Shown in pieces: positions 22,603 through 34,522 of a stretch of DNA of 64,000 nt (the stretch's first letter is position 1; each line of letters begins with the position of its first letter). The DNA lies in assembly GCA_026214975.1 (NCBI GenBank), contig JAOBSW010000463.1, forward strand, positions 62,001-126,000, given 5' to 3'. Both the position numbers and the translations under genes were made by a program. Under the pieces are notes generated by a model that worked only from the letters and a program-made list of their open reading frames with translations, ran no database searches and was not told where the DNA came from. The DNA is from Gentiana macrophylla. Taxonomy: Eukaryota; Streptophyta; Magnoliopsida; Gentianales; Gentianaceae.

Positions 22603-24797
22603 TAACACCCCGTTCCCGGACACCGAGTCCTTATCAGGAAAGAGTACTCGGCACAGATATTATCAAATAAATTCAATAATATATGTAAGTCTTACGTCAT
22701 ACATCAGAACTAAAACGACGCGGTAGAGAAAACGACTCGGGAAACAGAAGATCGAACACACGGTTTTCAATGCTGCGAAAACTAAATCCAATAAAGAAAA
22801 CTAAATCATCCAACATTCAAATCTAAAAGAACTCAAACGGTACTAATCCAAAAGAAAGACAACATTGTTTGAACATTGATTCAAAGACTTTATTGAAAGA
22901 AACAAAAAATAAAAGAAACTAAATTTTCAAGAGCTCCACCTCACACGTCATCGTCGAAGAACTCATCATCATTAGCAACCTGTTCATCTTCTTTGGGGAA
23001 AGGGAAAGACAAACATAAAGTAACGGGGTAAGTACATAAGTACTTAGTAACGCGTAGAAGATCGTGCAACGTCGGTCTCACAAAGAAATAAAAGCAACGC
23101 CGTGTTTTATTAGTTCATTCCGTTATTAACCTTGGCTAACTATCATATTATGTTCATAGCATAACATGAGGTTCCAAAGTTATCTAACTTGGCTCAAGTT
23201 TGTTACATCATGAATAACGAGGCACTACGCTAGTGATAGGATGTACTAGGAAAGCGGGTGCAACCTACTTAGAGACACGCTCACAGTAGCCCGGGAATAT
23301 CGAGTCCCGATAGTGTGATGACCGGCAAAGTGCACCAGACGCTTTATCTAGCCAATCGATTGACCGGCGTGGGTACAATCTACTTTGTCTAGTCAGAGGA
23401 CACATCGCGATATTGTGCTATGCCTTACCAAGCATTGAATGATATTTAAGATTATTAATCTAACACATACGTTTGATTAGATGTTTAACTAGCCACCTAA
23501 GTTGATTCACATAAAAGGCTCACCTATCAGTCTACTCCCTCTTCTTAAGACCACTAGACTCTAACAAAACCTAGCACATACACAGACATCGATAAACCCT
23601 AGCTTATCGAAGCGTAAAGCAAATCCCAAGCTTTCGACGGTCCTACACTTCATCTCTTTTAGGGAATCCATATGGTGCCGGAACTAAACGCATCAAAATC
23701 TAGATCAAGGGTTTGTCACATAATGTTAAGCAGTAAGGACATGGTTATAAAGCCTGAAACCAAGCTGACACGATAAAACTGTAAAGAAACGGAATAAACA
23801 GGTCAAACACACGTTCGACACCCTGTAAACGCACGTTCGACACCTCAGAAGCGCCACGTTTGACACCACAGTAAGCGCGACGCTTGCCTCGAACGAACGT
23901 TTACTACTCCCCAAACGCTCGTTCGTGAAAAGTAGCCACATCATGTATCAAATGTCAAACACTCAAGCGCTCGTCCATAAACCTTCAAAGCGCTCATTTG
24001 AGTTGAAGCGATCATAAGCGCCCGTTTGCCGCGTGGCAAACATTTCGTTTGCCCTTGTGCAAACGCTTCGTTTGCCTGGGTTTTTCCCATAAATCTGCAA
24101 CTGTCAAAATACGATTTCCAACCCAATTCCACCCCAAACTCCAACTTAAACAGAACATAAACAATGAAAATAAACATACAAATGCTCTATAACTCTACAA
24201 CACCTTAATCATACGATAAGAACATCACGTTACCTTAAATTGCGAGCTACTACGATCCACGCTACCAAAACCTTGAAAAGGTTAAACTTTAGAACTCCGA
24301 ACCTACAACGATTCGAACCAAAACTGATCACTACAAATATTACTCAGAAAAACTCAACCTTAACAATGGTGATTAAACCCTAATCACCAAGAACGAGGAG
24401 GGACAAAACTTACGAAAACCGTTTTGCAAAACTTCGGTATCAAAAGCTTCCTCGCCTTGAGATTATCGTTTTTCCCTTGAAGAGTCTATGGAAAGCGATC
24501 AACGGATTAGCCTCGAGGTGGAGAATTACGTGCCACTAGATCTTGAATACTCGAGGCGTTTTCTCCCCTTTTATTTTTCTGATGATGCGTGTATTATGAT
24601 GATGTGCCGCCTATTGGGATAAAAATATCCCTTTTATACTCCGTAATTAAAATCATCATGAAACCATTTAATTTAATCCAGTTAAATCCTTTTTATTTTC
24701 TTTTCCCTTTTCTTTTAATCCTTTAAAAACAAAAACATAATATTGATTTTTCATGAAAATCTGAGGATCTTGCTTTTAGAAAAATCGAGATATTACA
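22603..24797. repeat. Long solo-LTR-like unit with TGTAACACCCC and GATATTACA ends
   Basis: Bounded by TGTAACACCCCG and TCGAGATATTACA, ends typical of plant gypsy LTRs in either direction. No coding domain. The right half carries a run of related words around GCGC-TCGTT (23800-24075), including perfect 7-base-arm inverted repeats at 24024-24041, 24035-24053 and 24059-24075. Flanking bases give no clear 5-bp target duplication, so solo LTR is the best reading but not proven. Confidence 0.55.
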
Positions 24798-25329
24798 ATT
24801 CTACTTTGAAGTATTTTTTTTTTTTTTTTTGAGTTAAATATGATATTATTTCTCTTCTTCCCCAAGTTCCAACAAGTAATTTTTCTAACAGCATCCCAGA
24901 TTTTGGTATGGCTTTTTTTTTTTTAGGCTTTGATTAAATAAGTTTATCTCAAATTTTTTTTATTTAGATAACTACAACTTTTTTAACCTTCCAAAGCTTC
25001 ATTTAGGGAAATAAAACAATCTCTTTACACCCATAATACCCCATCCTTCCTCTTCCCTTTCTCTTTTTTTCATTCTTTTTTATTTATGACATCATCATCT
25101 AATTTTTGATATCCGACAATTTTCCTCTTCAAAACTGAACGACCACTCAAATCAAAAAAAGGAAGAAGAAAAAAAAAAAAAACTGCTAAACTGAACGCCA
25201 TTATACTGAATGAAGAAAATAAAATAAAAAAATAAAACAACAACAGCACATGAACATGGATGCTTTATATAGCCAAAAAGTATAAATAATTAAAATAAAT
25301 AAATAAATATACAAACCAACAACACACAT
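24798..25329. other. AT-rich intergenic stretch
   Basis: Homopolymer runs (T at 24815-24830, A at 25170-25182) and no gene or paired repeat seen. Confidence 0.4.
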
Positions 25330-25790
25330 GAACCGATCCGAGGCCAGTCGGTTCAGTTTCGGTAAATAATATAGAGAAACCGAAAATTACGGTTCGGTTA
25401 CAATTCATGCTGCAAATTATCCGAATCAAAGCGAATTAAAACCGAACATTAACCTAACGAAATTGTACCGAACAAAACCGTGAATCAAGCGTTCATATCC
25501 AACATGTATAATTAGTTTTTATAACCAAAATATTATTTTTTTTATAAAATTGTTCATAACCAAACCGTTTATAACCGAATCGTTCATGACCAAATAGAAT
25601 TGTTAAAAATTATTTTGGTTTTTGGTTAACCGAACCGAACCAAACCATATATTTCGGTTCGGTACGATTCGGTTCCTAAAGCAAACGGTTCGGTTTCGAT
25701 TTCGGATATTTACTAACCAAAATTTTCGGTTCAGTTATGGCCATTAACCGTACTCGAACCGAACGAAGCTAATGTACACCCTACACATAA
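25330..25790. mobile_element. hAT-like non-autonomous element rich in AACCGAA/TTCGGTT
   Basis: Short AACCGAA words dominate the first part and TTCGGTT words the last part, so the ends can pair. The right end reads CGAACGAAGCTAATGTACACCCTA, which on the other strand is the TAGGGTGTACATT start common to small hAT-type elements of plants. The left end is eroded and no 8-bp target duplication could be fixed. Confidence 0.5.
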
Positions 25791-25854
25791 CATATCGAGT
25801 TACAAGAAATGGGAGGAATCGGCGAAATGGGGCGGGAAGAGGTAGTAGTAGTCG

Positions 25855-26010
25855 TAAAGCGAGCCTAGCTGAACTGAGTATCGGTTGTTCAATCTCGTGT
25901 TCATTTAGATCACGAGTTGTTCATGCTCGTGTTGTCGTGTTCGAGTTTGGCTTACTACATGTGCTTTTGTCTTCCAGCTCAAGCTCAGCTCGTTATGGTA
26001 TCAATAATCA
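25855..26010. mobile_element. Fragment of a second hAT-like element (GTTCGTGTT/AGCTCG words)
   Basis: Contains GAGCCTAGCTGAACTGAG, CACGAGTTGTTCATGCTCG and CAAGCTCAGCTCG, words seen in another small hAT-type family of plants. Ends are not defined; weak call. Confidence 0.35.
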
Positions 26011-26084
26011 AGTCAAATGAATAATTAATCATTAAATTTAATTAATCTATTCTCATTTTTGGATATAGCGTGTCATGACAATTA

Positions 26085-27440
26085 TAAGTGAATGAACGTT
26101 AAAGTTGATGTTCGAACAATAGTTTCACATTTATTTATGTTGATTATGGCATTTGATGATAATTATGAAAATGCTAAGTGCGACTTACGAAGTGTAAGTT
26201 TAGTTAGAACTCTTTTTTATAGATTTTCATAACTCTAATGCTACGAATGCCTTTTTAAAAGCAAACAAACCCTTTATTTGGCCTTAAAGGAAAATGAAAA
26301 GAATAGTTTAATTTCAGAATACAAAAACATTATTATAAAGAGACGAAGGGTTTTACGTTTGAACATTCAAATTGATGTTCATTTAAATATATCATAATAT
26401 TTGATGATAGTTATAGGTGATTGGACATCATATTTGACGTTGGAACATCGATATGGTGTTTATTTTTTTTTTTTTTTGAGAACTTATTTGAGTTTATTAT
26501 GGCATTGATCATCAATTTGATGCTAATTATGTTTATTATAGTGTTTCATGATAACTATAAGTGTTTGAATATCAATATGATGTCTGTTTAAATTAATTAT
26601 AGTGTTCAACGACAAATGTTATTGATTAACATCAACATGATGTTTATTCGGTGCTTTAATGAATGTATATAATTGAACATTCAATTTGATGTTCATTTAA
26701 CTTTATTATAGTGGTTGTTGATGATTACAAGTGATTTGGACATTATATGTGATGTTTGAACGTCGATGTCTTGTTTATTTGAGTTGATTATGGTATGGAC
26801 CGTCAATCTAATGATAATTATATTTATTGTAGTGTTTGAAGATGACTATAAGAATATCAATATGATGTTTATTTAATGTAATTAAAGTGTTCAATGATAA
26901 TTATTATTTATTAACATCAATATCTTTGTTCATTTGAGTTAATCTATGGTGCTTAATGATTATTATCGACATTGAACATCAATTTGATGTTTGTTTAAGT
27001 TTATTGTGGTTTTAATAACAATTATGAGTGTTTAAAGATCAAAGTGACCTTTGAACAACGATTCGATGTATAAATAAGTTCAGTGAAATGTTTTATAACA
27101 TGTTGAACATTAAATTAATATTTTGGCTAAAAACATTAAATTAATATTTATTTGAGTTTAATGTAGTATTTAACAATAATTATAAGCTGGTTGAATAGCA
27201 ATATGATATTCATTCCGATTAAGTCACGATGTTTGATGATGATTATAAGTGATTGTATATCATTTTGATATTTATTTAATTTTATCATAGTATTTAATAT
27301 TTGATTATAAGGAATGAATATCAAGCGGATGCTCATCAAGTTGAATATAGCGTTTACTATTGATTATATGTATGATGTTTATTTGACTTAATTATAGTCT
27401 TTGGCCGTTGAAATTATAGTGTTTGATGATCTTCTAAATA
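26085..27440. repeat. Highly diverged tandem array, unit about 60 bp
   Basis: Roughly twenty degenerate units of the form TTGAACATCAATTTGATGTT, TATTTGAGTTTATTATAGTG, TTTGATGATAATTATAAGTG. Each better-kept unit holds an inverted repeat ACATCAA/TTGATGT. Spacing varies from about 55 to 65 bases. No coding potential. The divergence suggests a very old local satellite. Confidence 0.65.
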
Positions 27441-27633
27441 ATTAAATGTGTTTAAAGTTGCTAATGTGAAAAATTAGTTGAAATAGCCCTAAACAAAATG
27501 GTTGAAATTCCTCTCAAACAAATAGTTGAAATTAATTAGCCCCGTTGTTAATTTTTCAAAAAAAAAGTATTCTAAATTAATATTTTTGTTTACGATATAT
27601 CACTTCAACAGTCCAGGTGTATAAATATTTAAA

Positions 27634-28026
27634 GGGGATTCTATTTGGACCCTCTATTTACTACTACTGCACTGGCACTTACTACTTGTACCACAAAAAT
27701 TACTACTTGCACCACATGATTTTTTATATATGGAACATCGATCACACAGCTGGTGTTCCTTTGTAACACCAACGTCGATCGCGATGGCGTTGGTGTTCCA
27801 CAAGCGAATGATGTATGATGTGACCGACGACGCCTCTATATAAAAAATGTTAAATCTTAGAACGTCGATCCATGACTTTTCATTTGGTGTTCCTAGTGGC
27901 ATACCAACGTCGATCACGGCGTTGGTGTGCGCTAACAACGAACACGAGTGTGAGTGACGTTTTTTCACCCGAATAAATATTCATTAATGTAGTGCAGTAG
28001 TAAATAAAAGTCCCAAAATAATCCCC
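27634..28026. mobile_element. MITE, 393 bp, target duplication TATTTAAA
   Basis: Terminal inverted repeats of about 35 bases: left GGGGATTCTATTTGGACCC, right (reverse strand) GGGGATTATTTTGGGACTT, both continuing into ATTTACTACTGCACT. The 8-base TATTTAAA stands on both sides (27626-27633 and 28027-28034). Inside are two related stem-loops (27765-27797 with 10-base arms AACACCAACG/CGTTGGTGTT, and about 27904-27930). An 8-bp duplication suits hAT or Mutator-type transposases. Confidence 0.85.
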
Positions 28027-28178
28027 TATTTAAATTACTTATTCTTATATCAATAGCCATGTGGCGTTACGGTAAACTTTGTTGATTTATAATAGTTGGG
28101 AGTTGGGTTCAATACTCTTTAGCTATAGCATTTTTTAAAAAGGGAAAAAGTAGTAAACAGAGAAAAAAAAAAAAAAAC

Positions 28179-28232
<54 letters not shown>
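28179..28232. repeat. AT dinucleotide microsatellite
   Basis: An uninterrupted run of AT units following a 14-base A run. No element boundary seen around it. Confidence 0.95.
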
Positions 28233-28234
<2 letters not shown>

Positions 28235-28412
28235 GAACAAAAACTTTTGGAGGTTAAATTTGTCTTTGACAATTTTTTCAAATTTTTTAATTTTTTATAA
28301 ATGTTGAAGCTTATTTGGGTAAAAAAAGTTTGATAATGATTTATATAAATCATAATCCCTTTTCCTTCTTTTTTGGTTTCAAAACCAACGGGGTGTACGT
28401 GAAGAAGAAAAG

Positions 28413-28735
28413 TGTAACGCCCCGGAACTTAGGTCGGGCGGCGCTAAATTAGTCATAAATGATCCGCTCAACTACTTAGACCGTCGTCCTCACTTGGTCT
28501 AAAAGAATTAACCTGAGTTGACAAAACTTTTATTTACTACACTTATATGGGAGTGTGAATTCTACTACTATACCGATGTGAGATTTTACATCCCCTTAGA
28601 AGGGACTGACGTCTTCGCCAGGAGCCCAGGACTTGTCCTAGTTTCGTCCCTATCAGAGGAGTCGAGAGGTGACCCCCACCATCTCTCACGGTGTGGCACT
28701 TAGGTACGTCTGATAGTCGGCTCTAAATACCAATT
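28413..28735 (-). mobile_element. TRIM-2: second, truncated copy of the TRIM-1 family
   Basis: Minus-strand reading: one 178-bp LTR (28413-28590; starts TGTAAAATCTCACATCGG, ends GGGGCGTTACA), the same length as the right LTR of TRIM-1 and sharing ATATAAGTGT, GTCAACTC and GGACGACGGTCTAAG. A purine tract AAGGGGA precedes it and a primer site TGGTATTTAGAGCC followed by GACTATCAGACG lies at 28719-28732, matching TRIM-1. The 5' LTR is lost at the primer site. Confidence 0.85.
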
Positions 28736-31110
28736 TGTAGAGGCCTCAAGTTTTCAAAAAGGGTAAAGTAGTAAATTGGGTATATTTATTTATTTCCTAT
28801 TTTATTATTTATCCTAATCATAATTAAAGAAAAGGATTAACGGTATTTAAGGAAAATAAAACCCCATAATCCTCTTCATTAGTCGACGGTTTATCAGAAA
28901 AATGGAAGACTGATGGCCAAAACAATGACGTCCAACTTTAACCGGCAGAGTATTGGGTCGGAAGCACCACAGTGGCGAGCAAGGTCGTATCACACGAGAA
29001 ATCAGTCAAGTATCACAATCACGCTCTATTTAGTTTAGGTTCACAAACAGGGTGGAATTAACTACAACTAAGCTAATAAAAATAATAACTTTAGAATGAA
29101 TGATAAATAAAATAGCTAAACTATGGTTAGGAACGCTACTCTTAAAACCTTTGCTGAATCACTAGGGACGAGCCTGTTAGGAAACCTACAGTGAGATCGC
29201 AACGAAATTTAAAATTTATTTCCTTTTTAACCAAGATCGACTCCGTTTAAGCAACAAGCATAAGAGAAGAAGACGTAGAAAATACCTTGGATGATCTAAA
29301 ATAGATCGTCGCTTTTGTCTGACGGTTGTAGTTTTTACGCGAAGCCGCTCTACAGTGTTCGGCCTCTACCGTTGATCCAGACGAACAACCCGCCGGAATC
29401 CACCATTGGATTGCTACCGGAAAAACTCAGCTGCTAAGCCGCCTTTTTCTTTCTCCCAAAACTCTCTCTTTAGAATCTCTCTTAATTTTCTAGTAGAAAA
29501 TAAGACTTGCAATTGTGATACAAAAGAGCTTGACACCCACACTATATTTATAGTGTAAGTGGCGCCCTAATGTAGTCTCAAACCTATTGGGAGAAGCTTC
29601 CTATTGGACAGAGGAGAAAGAAAACCAATTTCCAATAAAATAAGGAAAATATATTTTCTAGATTTATCTCATTAAATACTCAATATCTTATATTAAATAT
29701 TTCCAAGATATATATTGTCAATATCTAATATTGAATATATCTTTAATGTATTACCATAAATCAGTTTACACATGTGTGCAAATCTATACACATTAATATC
29801 TAATATTAATGTATGATAATACTATTAATTAAATTTCACAATTCAAGTGTATCTTAATACACTCAAACTTGCGCCCCAAATAGCCTATGGTTGGCATCCG
29901 GAATGCTCTTAATTAATTAATATAATACTATGATTAATTAACTCGCAAAATACATGTATATCATATGTACATATATATTTCGACATATACATAAAATTTG
30001 TATATTTAATTTCAACATAATTAATATCTTGTATTGTATTTATTCATAATAAATAAACACCACCATATTAGTCTATCACTACACCATTTTATAGTCGAGA
30101 TAAACTTCCTTATTTGGTTATCGCTATAACCGCATCTTAATCCGGCTAGATGTTCTTATGTGTGTCACTCGATAGACTTCCGAATATGTTGGCCATAGGC
30201 ACAAAGTGCATTTTACTAAAATACCCTTCACACCTAACGATCACGAAATAGCATCTAGCAACACAATGTGACCCCCAATCATCGGAAGAGTCAAAGGAAA
30301 TGACTACTATCTTTCATGTGAAACGGTTACCGTGTAACTAGGATCATATCGCTCTTACAATATCCATACGGTCGTACGTCGAGTGTCAATACATCAACGA
30401 CCATATCTTATAATCTAGATATCATGCTCTCTTGAAGTAACTCATTTACTTCCACTTTGCAAAGATTCACGAGATCTAGACATTTCTTAAAAGAAGGCTC
30501 TTTCGGATATTTACACTTATTCATGGGATACGCGATTTCCGGACGAACAACATGAATCCTACGCATGCTTCAGTATCACACCTAATCACTGCCGCATGAT
30601 CGCCCCATGGCTAGGGGAAACCTCAATAGTGTCAAAGCATGACAATCCACACCGTGATGTCATGAAGACTCCGGTCTCATGATAATTACACAACCTCCAC
30701 ATAGTGCGACACTTAATAAAGTAAGTGGGTCAGTCTAACGTACGCATTCTCCAATACACGTTCATGTACAGTCCAAGTGTCCCTACACTTTGATAGACGA
30801 GATTTATCCCTATCTTCAAAAAGATAGAAAACATATAATCCGTGCTAGTCTAATCGTACTACTAATGTCCCATTTAATAGCACATGCGACTAGAGACATT
30901 TAAATATCAAACCTGTTAAAGTGAGTCGAGATCTCATCAACCATAATCACTATTATGATTTCTCTTTCACATTTTGACACTTGGGACGTTACCATATACA
31001 CAATATCATAATTGGTTCGTTAAACGAACAAATATATAGTAACAGAAAAGTCATTTAATATATGTATAAACATAAAGAAATAGTAGAAATGATCCGACCC
31101 GGTCGGATCC
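28736..31110 (-). repeat. Non-coding LTR-like repeat region, probably antisense
   Basis: No open frame. On the minus strand a TATA motif CACTATAAATATAG lies at about 29543-29556 with a leader-like stretch to its left, so the part from about 29550 to 31050 would be a long U3. A near-perfect palindrome GATCCGACCCGGTCGGATC is at 31091-31109. Neither primer site nor second LTR is found; it could be a solo LTR or part of a large non-autonomous element. Confidence 0.4.
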
Positions 31111-31129
31111 GGTCCAACCTGATACTATT

Positions 31130-31447
31130 TCAGCAGAGCCTTAACCGACCAATCAACCAATAGTTTTCAATGAGTATGTTTGTGGGTGTAATCAACTAAA
31201 TTGGTTCCTAGGGGCTAATACCACATCATAGGTACCATATACTCGGTTCAACAATCCTTTATTTGGGATTTAATTGACCTAATATGATTAAGAACTATAA
31301 GATGCTCCGTATCCTTCGAGCTCACGGCTTAACTAGATGAACCTTACCAAGGAACATGCTATGAATAACTCGACTAGTTCGTGCATAGTAATTCTAAAAC
31401 CCTATATCGCACACTCCCTCACACAATACATTTATAGAGTTTGTGTG
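31130..31447 (-). repeat. Gyp-D LTR, left part (antisense)
   Basis: The text around 31387-31440 (CTAAAACCC, CGCACACTCC, ACAATACATTTATAGAGTTTG) resembles the Gyp-B LTR at 47885-47935, and at 31443-31447 it stops at GTGTG, the duplication that flanks Copia-3. The sequence resumes at 57866. Left boundary is a guess. Confidence 0.55.
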
Positions 31448-31607
31448 TAACATAATTAAAAGTGTAGAGTATTTCATTGATTCAACTGAACGGGAGAGCA
31501 CAAATACATAGGTCTCAGTAACTTAGCCTCCAAGTATATAATAGATAAATAGCAATAATATAAAATATAAGATAAACATTTAAGCTATTTCTAGTGTATC
31601 CTCGACA
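31448..31607 (-). repeat. Copia-3 3' LTR
   Basis: Minus-strand start TGTCGAGGATACACTAG, end AATTATGTTA. A 160-bp LTR, differing from 57705-57865 by about ten changes. Confidence 0.88.
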
Positions 31608-31609
31608 TG

Positions 31610-32545
31610 CCCCCGCAATCCCGTAGGAAGTGGCTGAACACGGCGATTGGATTTTAAACTGACAAAACGAGGCTGAGCCAATGGTTTGGTGGGGACATCG
31701 GCTAACTGATCCTTAGGGGAGATAAAAGATATGCCAAGCTTGCGAGCAGCAACTAATTCGTAAACATGGTGGAAGTCGATCTCTATGTGCTTCGTGCGGG
31801 CATGAAACACCTAATTATGAGCAAGGTAAGTGGCCCCAATATTATTACGCCAAAAAGTAGGCAAGCAAGACAACGGAACCTGCATCTCACGAAGAAGACT
31901 GCAAAGCCACTGGAGTTCGACAGCAGTGTTAGAAAGAGTCTTATACTCGGCATCAGTGCTACTCTTTAAAACCGTCAAGTGTTGCTTACTACGCCAACTA
32001 ATAAGATTATCACCAAGGAAGACACAATATGCCCTAATAGAACGGCGATTATCGGTGTCAGCAGTCCAATCAGAGTCAGAAGAAGCCCGACGCGAAATAG
32101 GGGACCGGCGAGAGAAGAAGAGACCATCGGAGATAGTGTGCTTAAGATACCGAAGAATACGCTTAACTGCAACTCAATGAGCATCGGTAGGTGAATGCAT
32201 ATAATTACTAACCTTGTGGACCGCGAAGGCAATATCAGGCCGGGTGAAACTGAATAATGTAGACCGCCAAAACGACGGATCGGCGTAGGGAGGACCGTCG
32301 TCAAGTGTAAGTCGGTTAGAGACCGACATAGGTGTCTGATAAGGCTTGGCCTTGTCGAGAGTACTGACTGCGCAGTTGAAAGATATACTTTGCGCTGAGT
32401 GAGAAATAGCCCATCGGAGGTAGGAAGCACCTAAATGCCAAGAAAATAGGACAGAGAACCAAGGTTCTTAACCGGAAAGTGCCAACCAAGATAAGAGATA
32501 ACCTGCTCAACAAGAGAAGATGACGAACCAGTAATAATAATAGAG
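31610..32545 (-). pseudogene. Copia-3 RNase H and end of reverse transcriptase
   Basis: The last frame (31610-31810) holds FHARTKHIEIDFHHVYELVA and KDQLADVPTKPLAQPRF, the RNase H end. RT thumb and connection follow to the right: SSSSLVEQVISYLGWHFPVK, NLGSLSYFLGI in frame 32431-32560, and a frame-broken RNase H in 31975-32430. Coding is cut at 32545 by the Pack-MULE and resumes at 35456. Confidence 0.82.
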
Positions 32546-32743
32546 AGATTGAGGGAAAATGATAAAAAAAAATTACAAAATGAATAAATAGGACACACTC
32601 CTTTTTTTAGTTGCAAAAAGGACAAAAATTCAAACGGACAAAAATACCCCCTTTATATAGGGACGCGCGCATATGCATATCTTCGGTAGTTCCACTGCTT
32701 CGGGACCTTCAGGATTGTGTTTTTTTTTTCTTTTCAAATATCC

Positions 32744-33016
32744 GTAACTTTTGATTTACAACTCTGATCATCGAAACTTTTTCACCAAAATTCATATTTT
32801 TTTTGCTCTTTAATTTGAGCCCAAATATGATACCCTTTCGATGAAAATTTTGAAAGCCGAAAAAATATTTGTATTAACCGGAGCGTTTTTCTTATAAACG
32901 ACCGTAACTTTTGATTTAGAACACCGATCATCAAAATTGTTTCACCAAAGTTCATTTTTTTTATCTTCATTTTGAGACCTCATTTGATACCATTTCGACG
33001 TAGTATTTGAAAGCCG
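32744..33016. repeat. Tandem duplication inside the Pack-MULE
   Basis: The segment 32744-32858 recurs at 32901-33016 with about 75 percent identity: both run from CCGTAACTTTTGATTTA through GATCATC and TTTCACCAAA to TTGAAAGCCGAA. Non-coding. Confidence 0.75.
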
Positions 33017-33410
33017 AATTTAATTGCAGCATTTACACTAACACGATGATCGATAAACAATATCGATGATCGATCGAGGCTCATTTAAGGCTTAATTCAA
33101 GTGACTACTTCAAGGCACACATATCTGGCTCATATAAGGCTCATTTAAGGCTTAATTCAAGGGACACAATATCATATCTGGCGCATATAAGGCTCATATA
33201 AGGCATACAATATCACTAACAGTATCATTTGCACTATTTAATTGTATAGACCAAAAGAAATGTCACAATGACAATTGCCAAACCTATAGTGAAACCTGGG
33301 CTAGTCCATAACCTGAAAATGAGAGACTGATAGGTAAGATAAAGAAAAAACTTGTTTTTTTGAATAGAATATCTTTAATCCAATGTTATAAATTTTTTAG
33401 TTGTGAACAG

Positions 33411-33740
33411 GGTTGGAATTGATATTCGAAGTACGATATGAGCATTTGTCAATTGATGGAGATGCATATTTAGGCTCAAGGGCATTGCCAACTTTACTGA
33501 ACGCTTCCATCAATTTCATAGAGGTAAATACTTATAAGTTCATGCTTGATGACCTGTAATGTTAGTAGGTGATAAGTTCAAGAATGAAATGGTGAATTCA
33601 GACAAGCACATTCCTTGGACTATGTTTCTTCATTTTCAGTTTGTTTCTTTTGTGTCTATTTGTTTACAGAGTGTTCTTGGCAAATTTAAGCTTTTCCCAT
33701 CAAATAAAAGGGAAATCAAAATACATATCAAAATTGCCTA
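33411..33740 (+). pseudogene. Captured fragment of a PDR-type (ABCG) ABC transporter gene, two exons
   Basis: Exon a (33411-33523) reads VRYEHLSIDGDAYLGSRALP then TLLNASINFIE, the N-terminal segment conserved in full-size ABCG/PDR transporters just before the first nucleotide-binding domain. After a GTAAAT...TTTACAG intron, exon b (33670-33737) continues in frame as SVLGKFKLFPSNKREIKI, the next part of the same family. Exon a lacks about 8 bases before VRYEH, shifting the frame from VGIDI. The fragment is flanked by ATCGAT-rich simple sequence on both sides. PDR proteins pump terpenoids, hormones and other small molecules across the plasma membrane; this piece cannot. Confidence 0.8.
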
Positions 33741-34522
33741 TCTTTTGGTCCTCTGATTGCCGATTGCCATTCAAACATTAGCAGAAGGCAAATTGCGACA
33801 TCGACATCGATTACATTCGCGCATCGATACTAATATCGATCATCGATATTTTTATCGAGTATGTTTATCGTTACTATTATCTTATATCGATCATCGACAT
33901 CGATAAATATCAATACACAGTATCAGGCTCATTTACGGCTCAATACCAAGTACAAAGCCAACTCAATGAAACTACTATGTCAATCTGTTTGGAATACATG
34001 ATACCACCATAAGCTCAGGCCCCAACCACTTGGAATTTGAAAATATCACAAGAGAATAAAGCATTGCACCATACCAATCACATTGAGTACAAAACATATA
34101 TCCCTAAGGCCAACTGGATGCTTTTATAGCGCGGGTTAGCTATAACACAATAAAATAAACATGAAGGGTGGTCAAATTCTTCTATTTTATGAAGCATATT
34201 TCTGTAATTATGGAATGAGGAATGAAAACAAAAATGAATAAAAGCCAAAAACTCCATAAAAGAAGCACAAGCAGGCAAATCAAATGAGAACCTTGTGGAT
34301 ATACAACCTTGAGCCCCGACCGCGCATATGCAACCTTGTTTGTTTACTACACACTGGGGTAAACATAAACTTGATTCCCATTCAAAACTCCGTAATGCCG
34401 TTGATGCAAATGAGCAGAGAAATTATCTCATAAGGCCCTGTCTATATAATAAAGGAGCAGAAGAAACTTGAAAACAACCATATAAGAAGGCAAGGACTGT
34501 TTCGCGTATAAACCAAACTCAC

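Noticed and set aside
23800..24075. Possible CRISPR-like array
   Set aside because: Repeats are degenerate, irregularly spaced and palindromic words within an LTR-like unit of a plant genome; no constant repeat length and no cas genes.
27654..27968. Minus-strand 104-codon ORF with cysteines
   Set aside because: Lies wholly inside the MITE; cysteine pattern comes from its inverted repeats.
28135..28353. ORF with a run of Ile-Tyr
   Set aside because: Translation of the AT microsatellite; no protein signature.
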